Below are positions 16,662-29,700 of a stretch of DNA of 64,000 bases, in pieces. The notes under the pieces are model-generated. The model ran no database searches. It was not told the DNA's origin and saw only the letters and a program-made list of their open reading frames with translations. Position numbers and translations under genes: made by a program. Each line of letters starts with the position of its first letter. Positions within the stretch are counted from its first letter, which is position 1. Origin of the DNA: Karalla daura (Eukaryota; Chordata; Actinopteri; Chaetodontiformes; Leiognathidae); the NCBI GenBank assembly GCA_029224185.1, contig CM055195.1:1093805-1157804 (forward strand), read 5' to 3'.

Positions 16662-16796
16662 CGATCGCTGTGACGTCTGTGCTGTCTCGACCTGTCAGAG
16701 AAAGTGACGAGTCGTCAAAGTGCAGCGTGAAGCCATTGTGCTGTCTGCCATTATGACAGCAGATCATTTCACATTAGCTCTGTGTATTGTTGCCCT

Positions 16797-16799
<3 letters not shown>

Positions 16800-16842
<43 letters not shown>
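16800..16842. repeat. (TG)n microsatellite
   Basis: A perfect TG run. Confidence 0.95.
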
Positions 16843-16843
<1 letters not shown>

Positions 16844-16961
16844 CATATGTAGCACTGAGCTGAGTTCACACAGACTCTCTAGTATCTGAGGAGTCTCTAC
16901 CTTCACATGCTGTGCTCCTCTTTGTCTCTCTGCTTTCCCTCTCTTTCCTCTGGGGATTAAT

Positions 16962-16962
<1 letters not shown>

Positions 16963-17011
<49 letters not shown>
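16963..17011. repeat. (CA)n microsatellite
   Basis: A perfect CA run. With the TG run at 16800 it forms an inverted pair about 120 bp apart. Confidence 0.95.
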
Positions 17012-17013
<2 letters not shown>

Positions 17014-17162
17014 GGAGTGCACAAGAGAAAAAAAACATAGCAGGAGTGCCAGTAAAAACCAGAATAAAAGGCTTAAAGGGCATCTGGAGGGAAAGCTGAG
17101 AAAGCGGCAGCCGTCGTCAGAAGTTTCTCTGTTTGTTTGGCTTCATATGTCGACGCTGCTGA

Positions 17163-17164
<2 letters not shown>

Positions 17165-17216
<52 letters not shown>

Positions 17217-17242
17217 ACACCCCCCACACCCCCCCCCCCCCC
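17165..17242. repeat. poly-C / CA low-complexity tract
   Basis: A 38-nt C run, then CA repeats, then more C. Length here is likely uncertain in any assembly. Confidence 0.9.
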
Positions 17243-17803
17243 TTCTGGAAACTCTACCTCCACCGGACACCTCAGCTCCCCAGACAGACAGGCCATATGT
17301 AAATGTTGTGAGAGGAGCCAATTAGGAAATGTATCTTATTTGAAAGGACTCGTAATGATTTAATTCCAAAAGCATGTTTTCGGCCTCCCTGGTAATGTGT
17401 CACATGTGAGGCTGTGGCTTTCTGGAGGGCGGGGGCGGGTGGAGGGAGGAGCAGGGAGGGGGGTCGGGGGTCTGAACGTGCTTGGTGGCAAACATTTGTT
17501 TGTGTTTTCCTGCTGGTGCATCGTTTCAAAGGGCGGCGTGCACGTCCCAGAGCAGCTTCACATCTCGCCTCGATTGGAAACACATTGCAGAGCAGTCGGT
17601 AGAGACGCTAACATGTCAAACCGACAGTCATGACACGCATGACAGAGAGGGAGAGGGGGAGGGAGACTTATGTGACGCACTTTTTAAAGAAACAATAACT
17701 TGTGCATTTAATCAGGGCGACATAAGCTCATTTGGTTTCACTTAAATCCACAAGTCCCTCCTGATGTGCAGAAACAAATTGTTTTCTGGGATCCCTGCTC
17801 CCA

Positions 17804-17822
17804 GTGTGTGTGTGTGTGTGTG

Positions 17823-17861
<39 letters not shown>
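17804..17861. repeat. (TG)n microsatellite
   Basis: A TG run with one CG interruption. Confidence 0.95.
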
Positions 17862-19036
17862 TTAAAGTTCCTAAAGGGACTGGATGATAGTATTTCTGAT
17901 GTCCCTCCATACATCGTTTGCTCCCCTCGAACACACTATTGCAAAGATAATGAAGCAGAAAGTGCAGATGGAGGCGCCTGTAGAGCACATGTGTTTCCCG
18001 CTTCTCTTAATTTCCCTCTTCCACTGAGTCTGAGCCGAGCACGTGGTTAACGAGCCTCTGCCTTTTAATTGCTCCCATCAGACAGTGTTGAGGAACACGA
18101 GCAGCACTGTGTCCTTGGACCGACCACCGACCAGAACACCCAGAGAAACTTTTCATCTCTCCTGAATTTCCTCCTGTTAAAGTAGCCTCCGTAACCAATT
18201 GCATATTCCGTTTAACATACATGGAAATAACATCTGTTCTCTTTTTGATTGAATTGGACCAAAAAAAAGTCTTTTGACATTTCATTTGTTAATGTGTCTT
18301 CCTCCGTCGGCGTCTGGTTTCACACAATTTGAAATTAAATTTTGCAGGTGTCACATTCTCAGGGAATGACATTAATCCCAGCCCTGAGAAAGCGTCATGG
18401 ATGAGGTTTTTATTAAACAGGAGAAAAGTAATTTTGGTGCTGGGATGGCTCACTGCGTCGCCATATTAGGGCTGTTTTAAAGAGTGAAGGGAAATGTTAT
18501 CTCCAGATCCCCCTGAACACACCACTTTTTGTCAGATATATTTGTGATAATTTCATGAATGTGTAATTTCATAAATCTCCATCATACTGAAGCTCCGGCA
18601 AATTACTGAGACCAAATGTTGGCCGAGGTGAAACATGAACTCAGCTGCTGGGTACAAGAAAAAACACAGGACTCCAGAGTAATAAACTGTGCTCTTACCC
18701 GTGCTCATGAATGTAATGGATTTCTTATTCCTGATGAAATTGCAGCCACAGGGTAACGTCTGCCTTCATCAGCCTTAAAGTAAAAACTGTTCCTATTTTA
18801 CGGACAACAAACCAACATGTGACTTATGAGTGATCTGAAATATAACGCAGTAAGTTACTGAATAATGAAGCTAAAGTGCTACGGATCAATATCTAAGACT
18901 AAGAAAAGACCATTTAATAATGCTGTGCTTTGTCGAGCCCTTCACAGAGTTTTCTATGTGAAGTAAACACTTGTAATCATCTCTGTCCCTTCAGTTTGAG
19001 TCCAGACGCCCACAGAGAGCAGCTCTGAGGCTGAGC

Positions 19037-19038
<2 letters not shown>
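17862..19038. other. intergenic unique DNA including a candidate conserved element
   Basis: No gene. The block 18300-18650 is repeat-free and AT-rich with homeobox-like sites (see separate entry). Confidence 0.5.
18300..18650. promoter_or_regulatory. candidate conserved non-coding element
   Basis: A repeat-free block containing gcaggtgtcacattctc (T-box-like AGGTGTCA), TTAATCCC (TAATCC at 18373-18378), ATTAAAC and TTTCATGAATGTGTAATTTC. Density of intact developmental-factor words suggests an enhancer. Inferred by appearance only. Confidence 0.25.

Positions 19039-19073
<35 letters not shown>
19039..19073. repeat. (TG)n microsatellite
   Basis: A perfect TG run. Confidence 0.95.
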
Positions 19074-19074
<1 letters not shown>

Positions 19075-19324
19075 CAGCGGTGGCGGCTGCACATGGTGCT
19101 GGGCAGGGTGAGGCCTTATCGCTGCTTTAATTTTTCTCCCCAAGGTGAGCTGGGAAGAGATCAGTGGCACTAAACCCTGGGAATTACCCTAGATATTGGC
19201 CCCCTGCGCTCTGCAAATGAAATCCTGCCGTTGGCAGGAAGAACATGGTGGTTAACACTCTGAAAATCAGTTTTTGTGCAGACCACAGCTGGTGCAAAGG
19301 GGGCAAAGGAAAGAGGTGGAGAGA

Positions 19325-19384
19325 TGGGGGTGGGGGGGAGTAGGGGTGGGGGGGGGTGGGGGGTGGAGAGAGGAGGGGGAAGGG
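19325..19384 (+). repeat. G-rich low-complexity / potential G-quadruplex tract
   Basis: Repeated GGGGTGGGG-type runs on the + strand. Confidence 0.75.
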
Positions 19385-19472
19385 TGAAAAAGCTGACATT
19401 ACTCATAAAAGAGAAAAAGACAGAGGGAGACGGTTTGGCTCTGGGCCTCCACACTGCACTTTATCTGCTTTC

Positions 19473-19476
<4 letters not shown>

Positions 19477-19520
<44 letters not shown>
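19477..19520. repeat. (TG)n microsatellite
   Basis: A perfect TG run. Confidence 0.95.
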
Positions 19521-19524
<4 letters not shown>

Positions 19525-20106
19525 TGTGCAACAAGTGTCGCTAACTCTTAATTTTACTATTTGGGGAGTGAGCGGGGACACCCAGCTGCAGTCTGAGTCA
19601 CAAATATGTGACAACAAACTGCAGTTTGTCTCCGCTCGGACCAAACCAGTGAAACCAGAACCGGGGCCCAGCTGTCCGGGGGGACCGGCCCGGGGTCTCG
19701 GGGCCGCGGTGGCTGTGAGATAGAAATCAGTGACTGTGATCGTAACCTTCACAGTCCTGGAGCGGAGCAGCTGTCAGCCTGCGCCCGCCCACATTCATCC
19801 CTGTGCCACCGACACACTGGAATTAGATCAGAATAAACAACTTCCATGTCACGTGTTTCCGACAAGATCCCGTTTCTTTGTAACAAAGTTTATTTTATAT
19901 AGATCTAGCAGTGACTGCTTTCCCATGGACACATGCTCTGAGGTAAAACAGATAAGAGCATATCTGACTGAGGTTCTACAAGTAACCAGAGGTGCTTCAT
20001 ATGTGGACTGAGCATCAGTCAGACTGAGAGGTGGAGTATTAGTGTGCCAGATACCTGGTGCAGACATGGAAACATTCTCTAAGGATAAAGGTGGCAAAAA
20101 TGCTGC

Positions 20107-20107
<1 letters not shown>

Positions 20108-20136
<29 letters not shown>
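20108..20136. repeat. (GAA)n microsatellite
   Basis: A short GAA run. Confidence 0.9.
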
Positions 20137-20138
<2 letters not shown>

Positions 20139-20238
20139 TCTGTTTGGGGCTGAGCTGCTGTAGATGATGAGGGAGGTGACCAGGATGAAGCTCTGGATGC
20201 TGCTAACATGGGAATGGAGATATGTAGAAGAAGCAGGT

Positions 20239-20436
20239 GAACCAGTGGAGGAGGAGGATACGTACTGGTCTGAACCAGTGGAGGAGGAGGATACGTACTG
20301 GTCTGAACCAGTGGAGGAGGAGGATACGTACTGGTCTGAACCAGTGGAGGAGGAGGATACGTACTGGTCTGAACCAGTGGAGGAGGAGGATACATACTGG
20401 TCTGAACCAGTGGAGGAGGAGTATACGTACTGGTAT
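20239..20436. repeat. 33-bp minisatellite, six copies
   Basis: Six tandem 33-bp units starting at 20239, 20272, 20305, 20338, 20371 and 20404, nearly identical (each begins gaaccagtggagg and contains tacgtactgg). The unit is a multiple of 3, so frames stay open. One + frame encodes an 11-residue repeat EPVEEEDTYWS. I see no gene context around it. Confidence 0.95.
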
Positions 20437-20537
20437 TAACCAGCTGTAAACCTCTGGAAGATTGTGAGAAGCAGCTGTTGTGTTGCTACAAAGCAGAAGA
20501 ACACTAGTGGCCACGCTCCTTCTACTGTCCCATGGTC

Positions 20538-20605
20538 CAGACCAGGAGGAGACCAGGAGGAGGAGACCAGGAGGAGGAGAGCAGGAGGAGGAGCAGGACG
20601 AGAGG
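20538..20605. repeat. purine-rich gaccaggaggag repeat
   Basis: Degenerate tandem gaccaggaggag units. Confidence 0.8.
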
Positions 20606-23600
20606 AAGACCTAACCTAAAGTGGGAGGCTTTCATCCCATTCTATGTGGATATGTGAGGGATATTCTGGATGACGGTACCAGTGTGAGGTTGACTTGCAG
20701 CCATGTGAAGCATCTCTCCGTCCTGCTGACAATCCTGAGTTCATCTTGTTTCCTCTTTAATCTTCATTTCTTGCTCTAGCTGAATGTTTGTGTGTAAATC
20801 AGACTCCCTGTGTTTCTTCACTGCTGCTCCATTAGACTGTGAAGGGAATATGTCACAACCAGAGCACAGCCACATGTGATAGGAAGACGCAGCTACTTGG
20901 ACTCTGATCTTCATTCAGTTTTTTAGTTCAGTTAACACAATGAAAACACACATAAGCCCATCCAGCGCTGCAGTGCAGCTGCGTCGTAGCAGAGGTTTTC
21001 ATGTCTGCTTTGGTCGCATCCCAACTCCTGATGTCACAGCAGCTGACGGAAAACGTCTGCGATGACATCACGAGCTGGCAGGCGCACAGATGCTCGACAT
21101 GCTCGACGCTTTCAAAACGCACCAGCGGCAGTCCTGTCATCCATGGTTCACCACAGGATATGGCTTAAAACAACACCAAATAACAGCCCGCGCACTCACA
21201 ACCTCATTAATGGGGGGTAACGGCTCTAATGAGGGCTCGCATGCACTTTTACACAACAGTCAACGTATTTTACAACCACATCCAGCGACTTTTAAGGTTT
21301 TCGTTATGGAACAAAGTAAAGTAGCTAACGACCTGGAAAAGTAATCATCGACAACTCTTCCCACCAGCAAACTGACACAACACGAGAGGAAACCGTAGAC
21401 GTTGTTAGACTTCAACACTCACTTGGGTCGGTCTCAGTTTCCCTCACATAGATATACACAAATACACCCCCATGCACGCAGCATGTGTACACACACCACA
21501 CACACACACATCATCACCCACAATCAAGCCCTGGCCCGCCCCCCCTTCACGCACACACACTGTCAGTATTTATAGGTTCTGATCAGCGTGTAAAACAAGC
21601 CCGGCTCTCTTTAGCGCAGCTCTCACCATGTTCGCCCCAAAATAGCAGGTGTGTGTCCAGCGAGCCGCGCCGGGAGGATTCAGAGCTTCAGAATAAATGG
21701 AGGGATGTTTACTCATCGCCAGAACCAAAACAGCGCTAATCTCCAATCAAGTCCGAGAGGCAGATAGTTAGCAAGGAGAACCTAAAAACAGCCCCGGGGG
21801 TAACACATTCCTGCTACGATTGAGCTTAACTTTGATCTTACACCGTATGCACTGAAAATGATTAGCACTTCTGTACTGGTGATTTAGGACGAGCTATATA
21901 TAGACAAACTTAAAGGACATAATATGATGAGCGCCGAGTATTAGTGCATGCTCCACAGTTCAGTGGGATGGAAAATGTGGAGCGGTGGGGGTGTTTGGAA
22001 AACTTCGTTACTGCAGACACAACTGACCTTGGCCACGCGCGGCTCGGGTTTCTGCGCCGCCACCCAAACGCTTTCATTTCTCTCTGATTGAGATCTGGGC
22101 AGAAACGTGTCCCTGTGACTCCATTCCAGCGCGACTTACATGCAACTCCACAGAAGAGAAAACACACGCGACATGTGCGTCTGGAGAAACAGGTTGGATT
22201 CATTTGTTAGGATAAATGTGAAGGATAAATAAGCAGGTTTGGCTTTGGTTTGGAAGACGATTAACTGCGAGGCGAAGTTTGCAGAGCGGACCGGGAGGAC
22301 TCTCTCAGGCCGATGTGTGTGCGCGACACCACAAGTATCAGATGGACTATTACAACTGAAATATGGTTTCCATAATTGTTAAGCTTTTTAATGACATGTA
22401 AGTGCAGCGTGAGTGTCGCTGTGTTGAAAGGGTGTGTGTTATTTTCCTTTGGGTTTCAGTGTCGGGGTTTGCTTTGGCCCCCACGCTCCCTGCAGCTGCA
22501 ACATTATCTCGCACGATTTACCTCCATTTTCTACCATCTCGCATTTGCAGTTTAGAGGTTGGGGATGAAGAATGGAGACGTCATTTTCCTGTGCCAGAGC
22601 CAGAGAAGTGGCAGCAGAAAATGCTGCAGTGAAACATGACCACAACAGATGAAACTCACACAGCTGTCCAGACTGCTGTAAGTCAGCGCTCCCAGTCAGA
22701 TCCTTCCAACGTTTCCTCAATGGATGCGGAAAATGAACCAATATCTGCAGGATGGATACATCACGTAGTGCTGATAAGAAGATCCTCCTCTAATCTCCTT
22801 GAAACCCGTTTTGGTTGATTTGTGTGAGCAACAAAAAGAGGTGGTTGGTGATCGCTAGAAGAACCATCCTGACTAAATGAAAACACATTCCGGACATTTT
22901 TGTTTGAAGCCTGGCTGTAACCTTAAATAGTGTCAGGGGCCTAAACTTAACCAAACCACTTCCACTTCAACAACATTACTCAGTTTATGCAGTGTTCAGG
23001 TTTGAACATATGTCGGGATATAGAGAAAAGATCATAGTCAACCCTCAGCCGTGGATCTGCCCCCTCAGAGCACCCTGGGAGCTTCCTCTGACCCAGGGAG
23101 CAAAGTCCCGGTGGACGCTCCCAGGATTGAGGACGAAGGGATGAGTTCCCGATTGGAGGACGTGTCACAGGAGGCGAAGGCCTGACACTACGAGTCGTGC
23201 AAATAACTGCTTGATATTCTGCAGATTAACAGTCACTCTAGACTCATTAGCCGCCGAGCCGCGCACACGCAGCTCAGCGTGTTGCAGACGCGTGTGGATT
23301 GGAAATTTCGTGCGATTTTCCGAGTGGTTTGGAGGAGCTTTACCTGCACCCGGGCAACTCTGTGAACTGTTCCACGTCTTCTGCCATCTGGCCGACAGAG
23401 ACTGGCACGTGCCTGCACCAGTCAAGCCGTGCGGTTGGGTCTCAGGCGAAGTGATGGCAGGTAAATGACCCCGTACAAGGAAAGTGTCAGTTTATTCAAC
23501 CGTCTCCAACCAACATGAACTCACTCACTGCAACTGGGCTTTTACTGTGATAAACGTCCCCGAAAAAGATTTAAAATCTCTTTAAAACCAACCAACGTCA

Positions 23601-23958
23601 GTCACAGCCAGCGCAACGAGGAGCCAGGACTCAGAGAAGAAGTGGGACCAAAGCTGCGGAGTCTTCCTGGAGATACGGCAGGACACGTCAGGTCCCATCG
23701 ATACTGGCAGACACACCTGGAGACAAGAGGCATCAGCGTCCTCATGAGGACGTGGGACAGTCCTGGGCTGGGACGAGGACGGCTCTGAGGAGCTCTGTAT
23801 GTTCTAGTGGTGTCAGTGAGGAACCGTCTGTCCTGCAGCTCAGACCTTTCTGGGTCAACAGACAGAAACTGACTTCCTGAAAGCTTTGGACAGTTCAGTG
23901 AAAACTGAAAACAACTGAATGAGAGACATGAACATTTCACTCAACAAAAAGAATCGCT
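20606..23958. other. intergenic unique DNA
   Basis: No supportable gene. Short CA-rich patch at 21490-21515. No recognised domain in any open frame. Confidence 0.5.
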
Positions 23959-24114
<156 letters not shown>

Positions 24115-24799
24115 GAAGGGAACTCTCTGAGTCATCTCATGTTGCTTGCCTTGAAAAGTCCACATGCAGAGGGCAGACGTCATAAAAAAATGCCGATCCA
24201 CCTGTTGTTCTGGCATCGAGGGAGCATTTGAAACCCACCTGCAATTCTTTGGTCTGGCAGGCTGTGATGTGTGTGTGTGCGAGTGTGTGCGTGTCTGAGC
24301 CCAGTGCGTCTCCCCATAAACAGGTGGGGTTCCCCGCCACAGATATCGAGTTCCCGTCTTTGATAACCCATTACAGACTTCATTAATTTCACTCACTCCA
24401 GCCACGCACTCGCCGTCTGACAAACTGGCTGAAGAATTTCTGGTGTGGGCACGCCTCCTCGGGCTTGTGTAGGTTTTACAAGTAGAGATTAACATGTGTG
24501 AAAACAAATGTAATTTAACCCTTTATTGTTTTAGGAGGGTGAGCCGGACGTGCTTGCTGTTAAGAGAGCTGTCTGTGGCTGGGACACAGCTCGACGAGCC
24601 TGATGACTTCATGGCTTTCAAAGGAAACCCACAAAACAAATCAAATTACAAGAAAAATATCATTGATGTCCCTCTGTGTATTTATTTTTCACTGGGGCAG
24701 TAAAAGTAGACAAAGAGGAAATGAAAGAGAAATTGTGAAGTAATGAGCAACCTTTAACATTTGAAGGAGACTGAGCATAGAAAAACACTTAGCTGTGTT

Positions 24800-25195
24800 A
24801 GCTGACTGTAGTCTGTTGGTCATTACTGCGAGTGGCAGGAGAGACAGCCAATCAGAGGGAGGTTCGACCTGTTGGGTCACATTGAGTCACAGAAAGTTAG
24901 AAAGTGACCCATATAAAGTCACTGAAGGCCACAGAAAGTAATTTCTAGTTTGATGTAAACTTGTGACTATCCATGTGAGTGACAGCAGAGACAGCCAGTC
25001 AGAGCTCAGCCTGCGTGTGGTTGCCAGGTCAGCATTAAGGAGCCAGATCTGAGCAGGAACAGAGCGTAATGTTCCCACAGCTACAAACAGGATGTAGAGC
25101 AGACTCTGAGCTCTGATGGAACCAGAGCTCATAGCTTCTATGTTAATACCAGAGAACAAGGAGGAATAATCTCAACTATTCTAGGTCCCCTTTAA
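24800..25195 (+). mobile_element. dispersed repeat family 'A', two tandem partial copies
   Basis: Contains gagacagccaatcagaggg (near 24840) and gagacagccagtcagagct (near 24990), followed by gtggttgccaggtcagcat, ttcccacagctacaaacag, atagcttctatgttaatacc and ctattctaggtcccctttaa. The same ordered words recur at 31.9-32.3 kb (+), 39.4-39.6 kb (-) and 43.8-44.0 kb (-). It is non-coding; the element class is not determined. Confidence 0.7.
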
Positions 25196-25253
25196 GTTAA
25201 AAGGTCTCAAGAGCCTGCACACATTTCTGTCTTGATCTCTTTTAATCCAGGAG

Positions 25254-25254
<1 letters not shown>

Positions 25255-25301
<47 letters not shown>

Positions 25302-25302
25302 G

Positions 25303-25347
<45 letters not shown>
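25255..25347. repeat. (CA)n microsatellite
   Basis: A CA run with three CG interruptions. Confidence 0.95.
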
Positions 25348-25350
<3 letters not shown>

Positions 25351-26400
25351 TCTGACGTGTCCAGCTGTGCAGAGCTAATTCGTGCTTGACTTTGTTTTCT
25401 TGACATTGATTGGCTGTTTTTGGACACATGGGACACCCGACACCGTCTGATTCCAGTTGTGCAGAGAGTCATCTCCTCGTCTGGCAGACGACACGGTGGC
25501 ACGAGGTGAACCCGGCCCGGCCCGGCCCGGGCGCCGAGCACGCCGAGCGCCGTGCCTCCTAAAGCACGTCCAACATGGCTCCCAGCGAGCAGAACAATGC
25601 CTGGGATTAGGGGAGCGGCCACAAATAGCTGCAAAAGACAGCGTGCAATAACCCAGGGACCCCTCGATGCCATGAGGCATGAGGCTCGTATTGTCTTTTC
25701 TCTGTAAGTTAATGGGTTTGTTCAATAACTGCTGTGGAGGAGCAGGTTCATGATGAGCCAGGTCTGTTGTGACAGGTCGCTCCATCTGTCACTGAAAACA
25801 GCAGTAATGAAGTCAACCGTAACTCTCAGAACCCTCATTTGTCTCATATTTAGACTTACTGACTGAGAGAGACTAGAGCAAAGCTGCTCAACCCACGTCG
25901 GGGAGGACGGATCGTAAATTATGATGTAAGTGTTCTGTATAATCAGCTGTCGCCCGGGGCTGCGTGCATGAACACCTGTGACAGGTGCACCTTTGAGTCA
26001 TGGCTCGTCCCGGGGTTGTGCCAGGTAGTGACAGACTGACTAGTAAAACCTGGGAGGGCAAACACCACATCCTGCCGGCCTTATGAGCAGCTCAGCCTGA
26101 CGTGCCCAGTTTGTGACGCTTTTCTGCAGACTGGGAAACTGCTTCTTCTTCTCAGCTCGTAAACATTACATTTTATTTTATTATTCACTGTTTGCCTCAT
26201 GAGGAAGAGGAGGAGTAGAGGAGTCAGCCGCAGCTTTGAGGGCGACTGTGGAGGCAGCAGAGCGAGCTGCTGCTCTTCACCTCCTGTAAACCTGTCGTCA
26301 GGACCGGAGCCCAGACACGAGCCGCACGACCTTGATGCTTCGCTGCAGACAGCCAGCCCCAGCAGGGCCACAAGGGCTGGCCCTGGACTTGACCCCTGGA

Positions 26401-26436
26401 GGGGGGGGGGGGGGGGCGGGGGGGGGGGGGGGGGGG
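26401..26436. repeat. poly-G tract
   Basis: 35 G residues broken by a single C. Confidence 0.95.
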
Positions 26437-27199
26437 TTGTGATGATCTTTGTCATGCGGACTGTTGTGGAACACGTGTCCTGCTTCCAGTTCCGTCACAC
26501 TGCAACTGGATGAATTATTAAGTGTTATTACTTTTTATTTTAAGTATTTGACTTTAAAGACTTAAATGAAGCAACAACAATCTTATTTCAATCAATGGTC
26601 CTGCTGCATGGACACGTAATGCCACTTCAGAAGCTTCTTCCTCAGATCCTCAGTCTCTATCTCGGTTTCAGCCCAGAGCAGAGTTGGAGCTTCCTGAGTC
26701 TGTGTTGGCCTGAGATGCTGTGACAAGCGCCCACAAAAGACGCTTGGCCTGACAAGTATTGATGGGAGGCTGAAACCTCCTCTGATCAACAGGCAAATAG
26801 GAGCCACTTGTGCACCAAGGATATCCATGTCATGTATTTTTAGAAAGTTATACCAACTATTTAAAAAGGTCCTCATAATGTGGATGAGCAGGTCACTGCT
26901 GTCATTTTTCGTCTTGTTGCTCCTGAGCGGGGCAGCATGTGTCGGGACCTTTGGCTCAGCGTATTGTTGTGGCTTTGAACTTCATTCTGATGAGACAAGT
27001 TTCTTGATTTAACACATGGGAACAGGCTTTTCTGGAAAACACTGAGGTATTTTTGGCCATAGAGGTAGAGACAGAGCATGTGCACGCTTGATTTCAAGAT
27101 GATTTACAATTTTGAGGCATCTATAAATCCATAGTGTTGAAAAGATATAAACATACCACAGGGGCCACTGAACAGTGGGAGTGGGAAGTTGTGGAGAGA

Positions 27200-27360
27200 A
27201 GAACAAACAAAAGCGTTTCATCGAGTCATTTTTGATCTTCCTTCACGGCTGAATATTGATTCCTGTGGTTCCTGTGTAATCATTAACAGTTCGATAGGAC
27301 GCAATACGATCTGTTCCGCTTTAATTAAGAGGGTCAATCGTTACCTCGGACAAAACGAAC
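27200..27360. promoter_or_regulatory. candidate conserved non-coding element
   Basis: Repeat-free block with gtgtaatcattaacag and ctttaattaagagggtcaat, giving dense homeobox-type words. Not tested by alignment. Confidence 0.2.
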
Positions 27361-29099
27361 CGTCTCCCCGCATCCATGTAAATGTTTTATCGTCTGCAGT
27401 GGAGCTGATATTAAGAGCAGAAGCAATAAGAGCAGAAAACCTCCCCCACACGCTCTGAGTCTCTGAGCCCAGACTGTGCTGCATACAGACAGCAGGAATT
27501 ACTGTTGTGTTGTTTGATTCAAAATCATATTGATCTCTGCTCCTTTTGATTCGAATTTTCCCCCACTCACAGCCAAATCCTCCCACACAGGCTTTACTGT
27601 GAGAGATCGCTTTCAGGCAGTGTGGAGGTGCCAGCCGCGCGGCGAAAAATTACTCTGGGAGAATATGACTTTAAAATGCGTATTGATTCCCGCTCGCAGA
27701 AATGAGACATTAATGTGGGTGTTGAGTGGAGCTGGAGATACGGCGGTGAAAAACGACACTGCGTCACGAGCTATCAGTTTCAGTGGCTCAAAGAGAAACA
27801 TCTGGTTCGATTCGGCTCCAAAACACACAGACGCGGCCGAGGAGACTGCAGGAGTCGGGAGCAGACAGCCTTCCAAACAAACGCCACCAGCTCTGCTGGC
27901 TCCGGACGCAGTTTGCTGGAGGTCTCGCTGCGTTTCAGCGCCGGCAGCCTCGTGGTGATGTGCATGTGCAGGGGGAGCGCTCGGCGAGGCAGCGGGACGG
28001 ATAAAAAGGAAAGGTGCAGTCACCGCGTACCACAACAGATACCCCCGGCCTATGAATACGCCGCATTGTTACCTCTTTGGACACTGTACATAGTTTGGCT
28101 TTGGAGTAATCCATCAAGCCAGGGTGAGAAATAGCCTTCTATATTTGGCCTCCACATCTTTAGCTTGTTCTCTCAGTGGGTGCAGGGGCAGCTGAGGAGA
28201 CAACCCGCTCCATCAGTCATAACTGCTGGACACAGGCCCAGAGTTCCTGTCACTAAGAAGCTTAAACCAAAGAATCTTCTCCTCATTCGTATAAAAGCCA
28301 AGCAGGTCAAAAGGTTCCTCCATGATTTGCATAGCCAATGAGGTACTGACTTTATGACCAGAGTCCACTCTGAGTGGTAATGCTCTCGCAGGACTAATTT
28401 CCTCAGCTGACAGTGATTTCTGTCGACTTTACAATCAGTCCAGCAGCCAAATAACCTTAAATTGCAAAATGACTAATAGTAGTAAAGAGCTTGTCTGAGG
28501 ATTTACCTCCGTCATCACCTCAGAAGCGAACACGCAGCACTCCAAACCCTGATCAACCTGGATCCAGTTTGTTTCACAGATTTCTTCTACATCAGCCCAA
28601 TTTAAGGAATTAAACACCGCCATGAGCCGCAGAATCTGAGCCCAGTCAAAGGCAAGTGTTAGGCCGACGGTAGGAAAACATTTAGGGAAAGGAGCCGAAG
28701 CCGGGAATTGCTCCTGTAACGCTGCAGCGTGACCACAAAAATCTGTCTGCGAACCACGTCAAGACTGTGATCATTATTTCACCCTTTTCTCCAGCTTTTT
28801 TTGCCTGCATTCGTTTACCACCGCATCAGCATTTTTGCAGCAAATGAAATCTGAAGGCATTCCTCCGCCTGTGCTGCTCAGAGAGCTGCTCAGAGCCACA
28901 GCGAGCATGTTCAGCGCTGTGCACCTTCTTAATGCCGCTGCACGAGTGCAAAGAGAGCGAGAGGAATTCTACGTGGCAGAAACGGAGCTGATGGACAAAC
29001 TGATGATAACGTGTGATGCCTGCGGTTTCCGCCGCCACAACAAAGCTTGACTGATCTGAAACATTCCCGGGATGTAATTTGTGGCTGCGCCAGCGTCAC

Positions 29100-29700
29100 A
29101 TCTTGGACTCTGGGCATCGGAGGGAGAGAGAGCTGCAATCTAACGCAACCATTTATGTAATGCATGTGGCCCTGAAACTGCACTTTTCAAGCTCCATAAA
29201 TGCAACAGTTGATCGTTGTGCCGCTCAAAGAGTCGCAATTATCATGATTTAAGCAACTTTACCAAACCGCAATAACAAGCCAGGGGAGCAGAGTGCTTTC
29301 TGTTCAACAGGATTCATGTGTTTGGGGTTTAATGTGTGTACTGGCCTTACAAATGATTTAAATTCAATATGGAATTAGCTGAAAATAGAGATTTGAGTGT
29401 TTATTTGGTCTGAGGTGAAGCGGTGCCCCCCCGCTCCCTCCCGGCCGCTCCACCTTCAGCGCGAGCCGTGGTGTTCTTGGACGTGTCAGACCTGCTGAAC
29501 GCAGTGCGGCGATTTCCACGCTGGAACATAAATATGCACTGGCAACGGCTGATACGTGGTGGTTTCAGGGCCCATCCCACAGAGCTACTCATGGCTGGAA
29601 TGATTGACATATTAAGTTTAAATAATGGTGTAGCCATCCCGTGCTGTCTTCAAAGTGCAACTCCTGCAATTTCTGAAATGTTACACAGTATTAGAGTCTG
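29100..29700. promoter_or_regulatory. candidate conserved non-coding element(s)
   Basis: Two repeat-free blocks (29120-29400 and 29500-29700) rich in intact motifs: a Pbx/Meis-type TGATTGACA (29601-29609), aaatgatttaaattcaat, aacataaatatgcac and gaaatgttacacagt. This is the most enhancer-like stretch of the desert by eye. Confidence 0.3.

Noticed and set aside
27803..27822. tRNA-like GGTTCGATTC word
   Set aside because: No matching T-arm stem, acceptor stem or anticodon arm around it.
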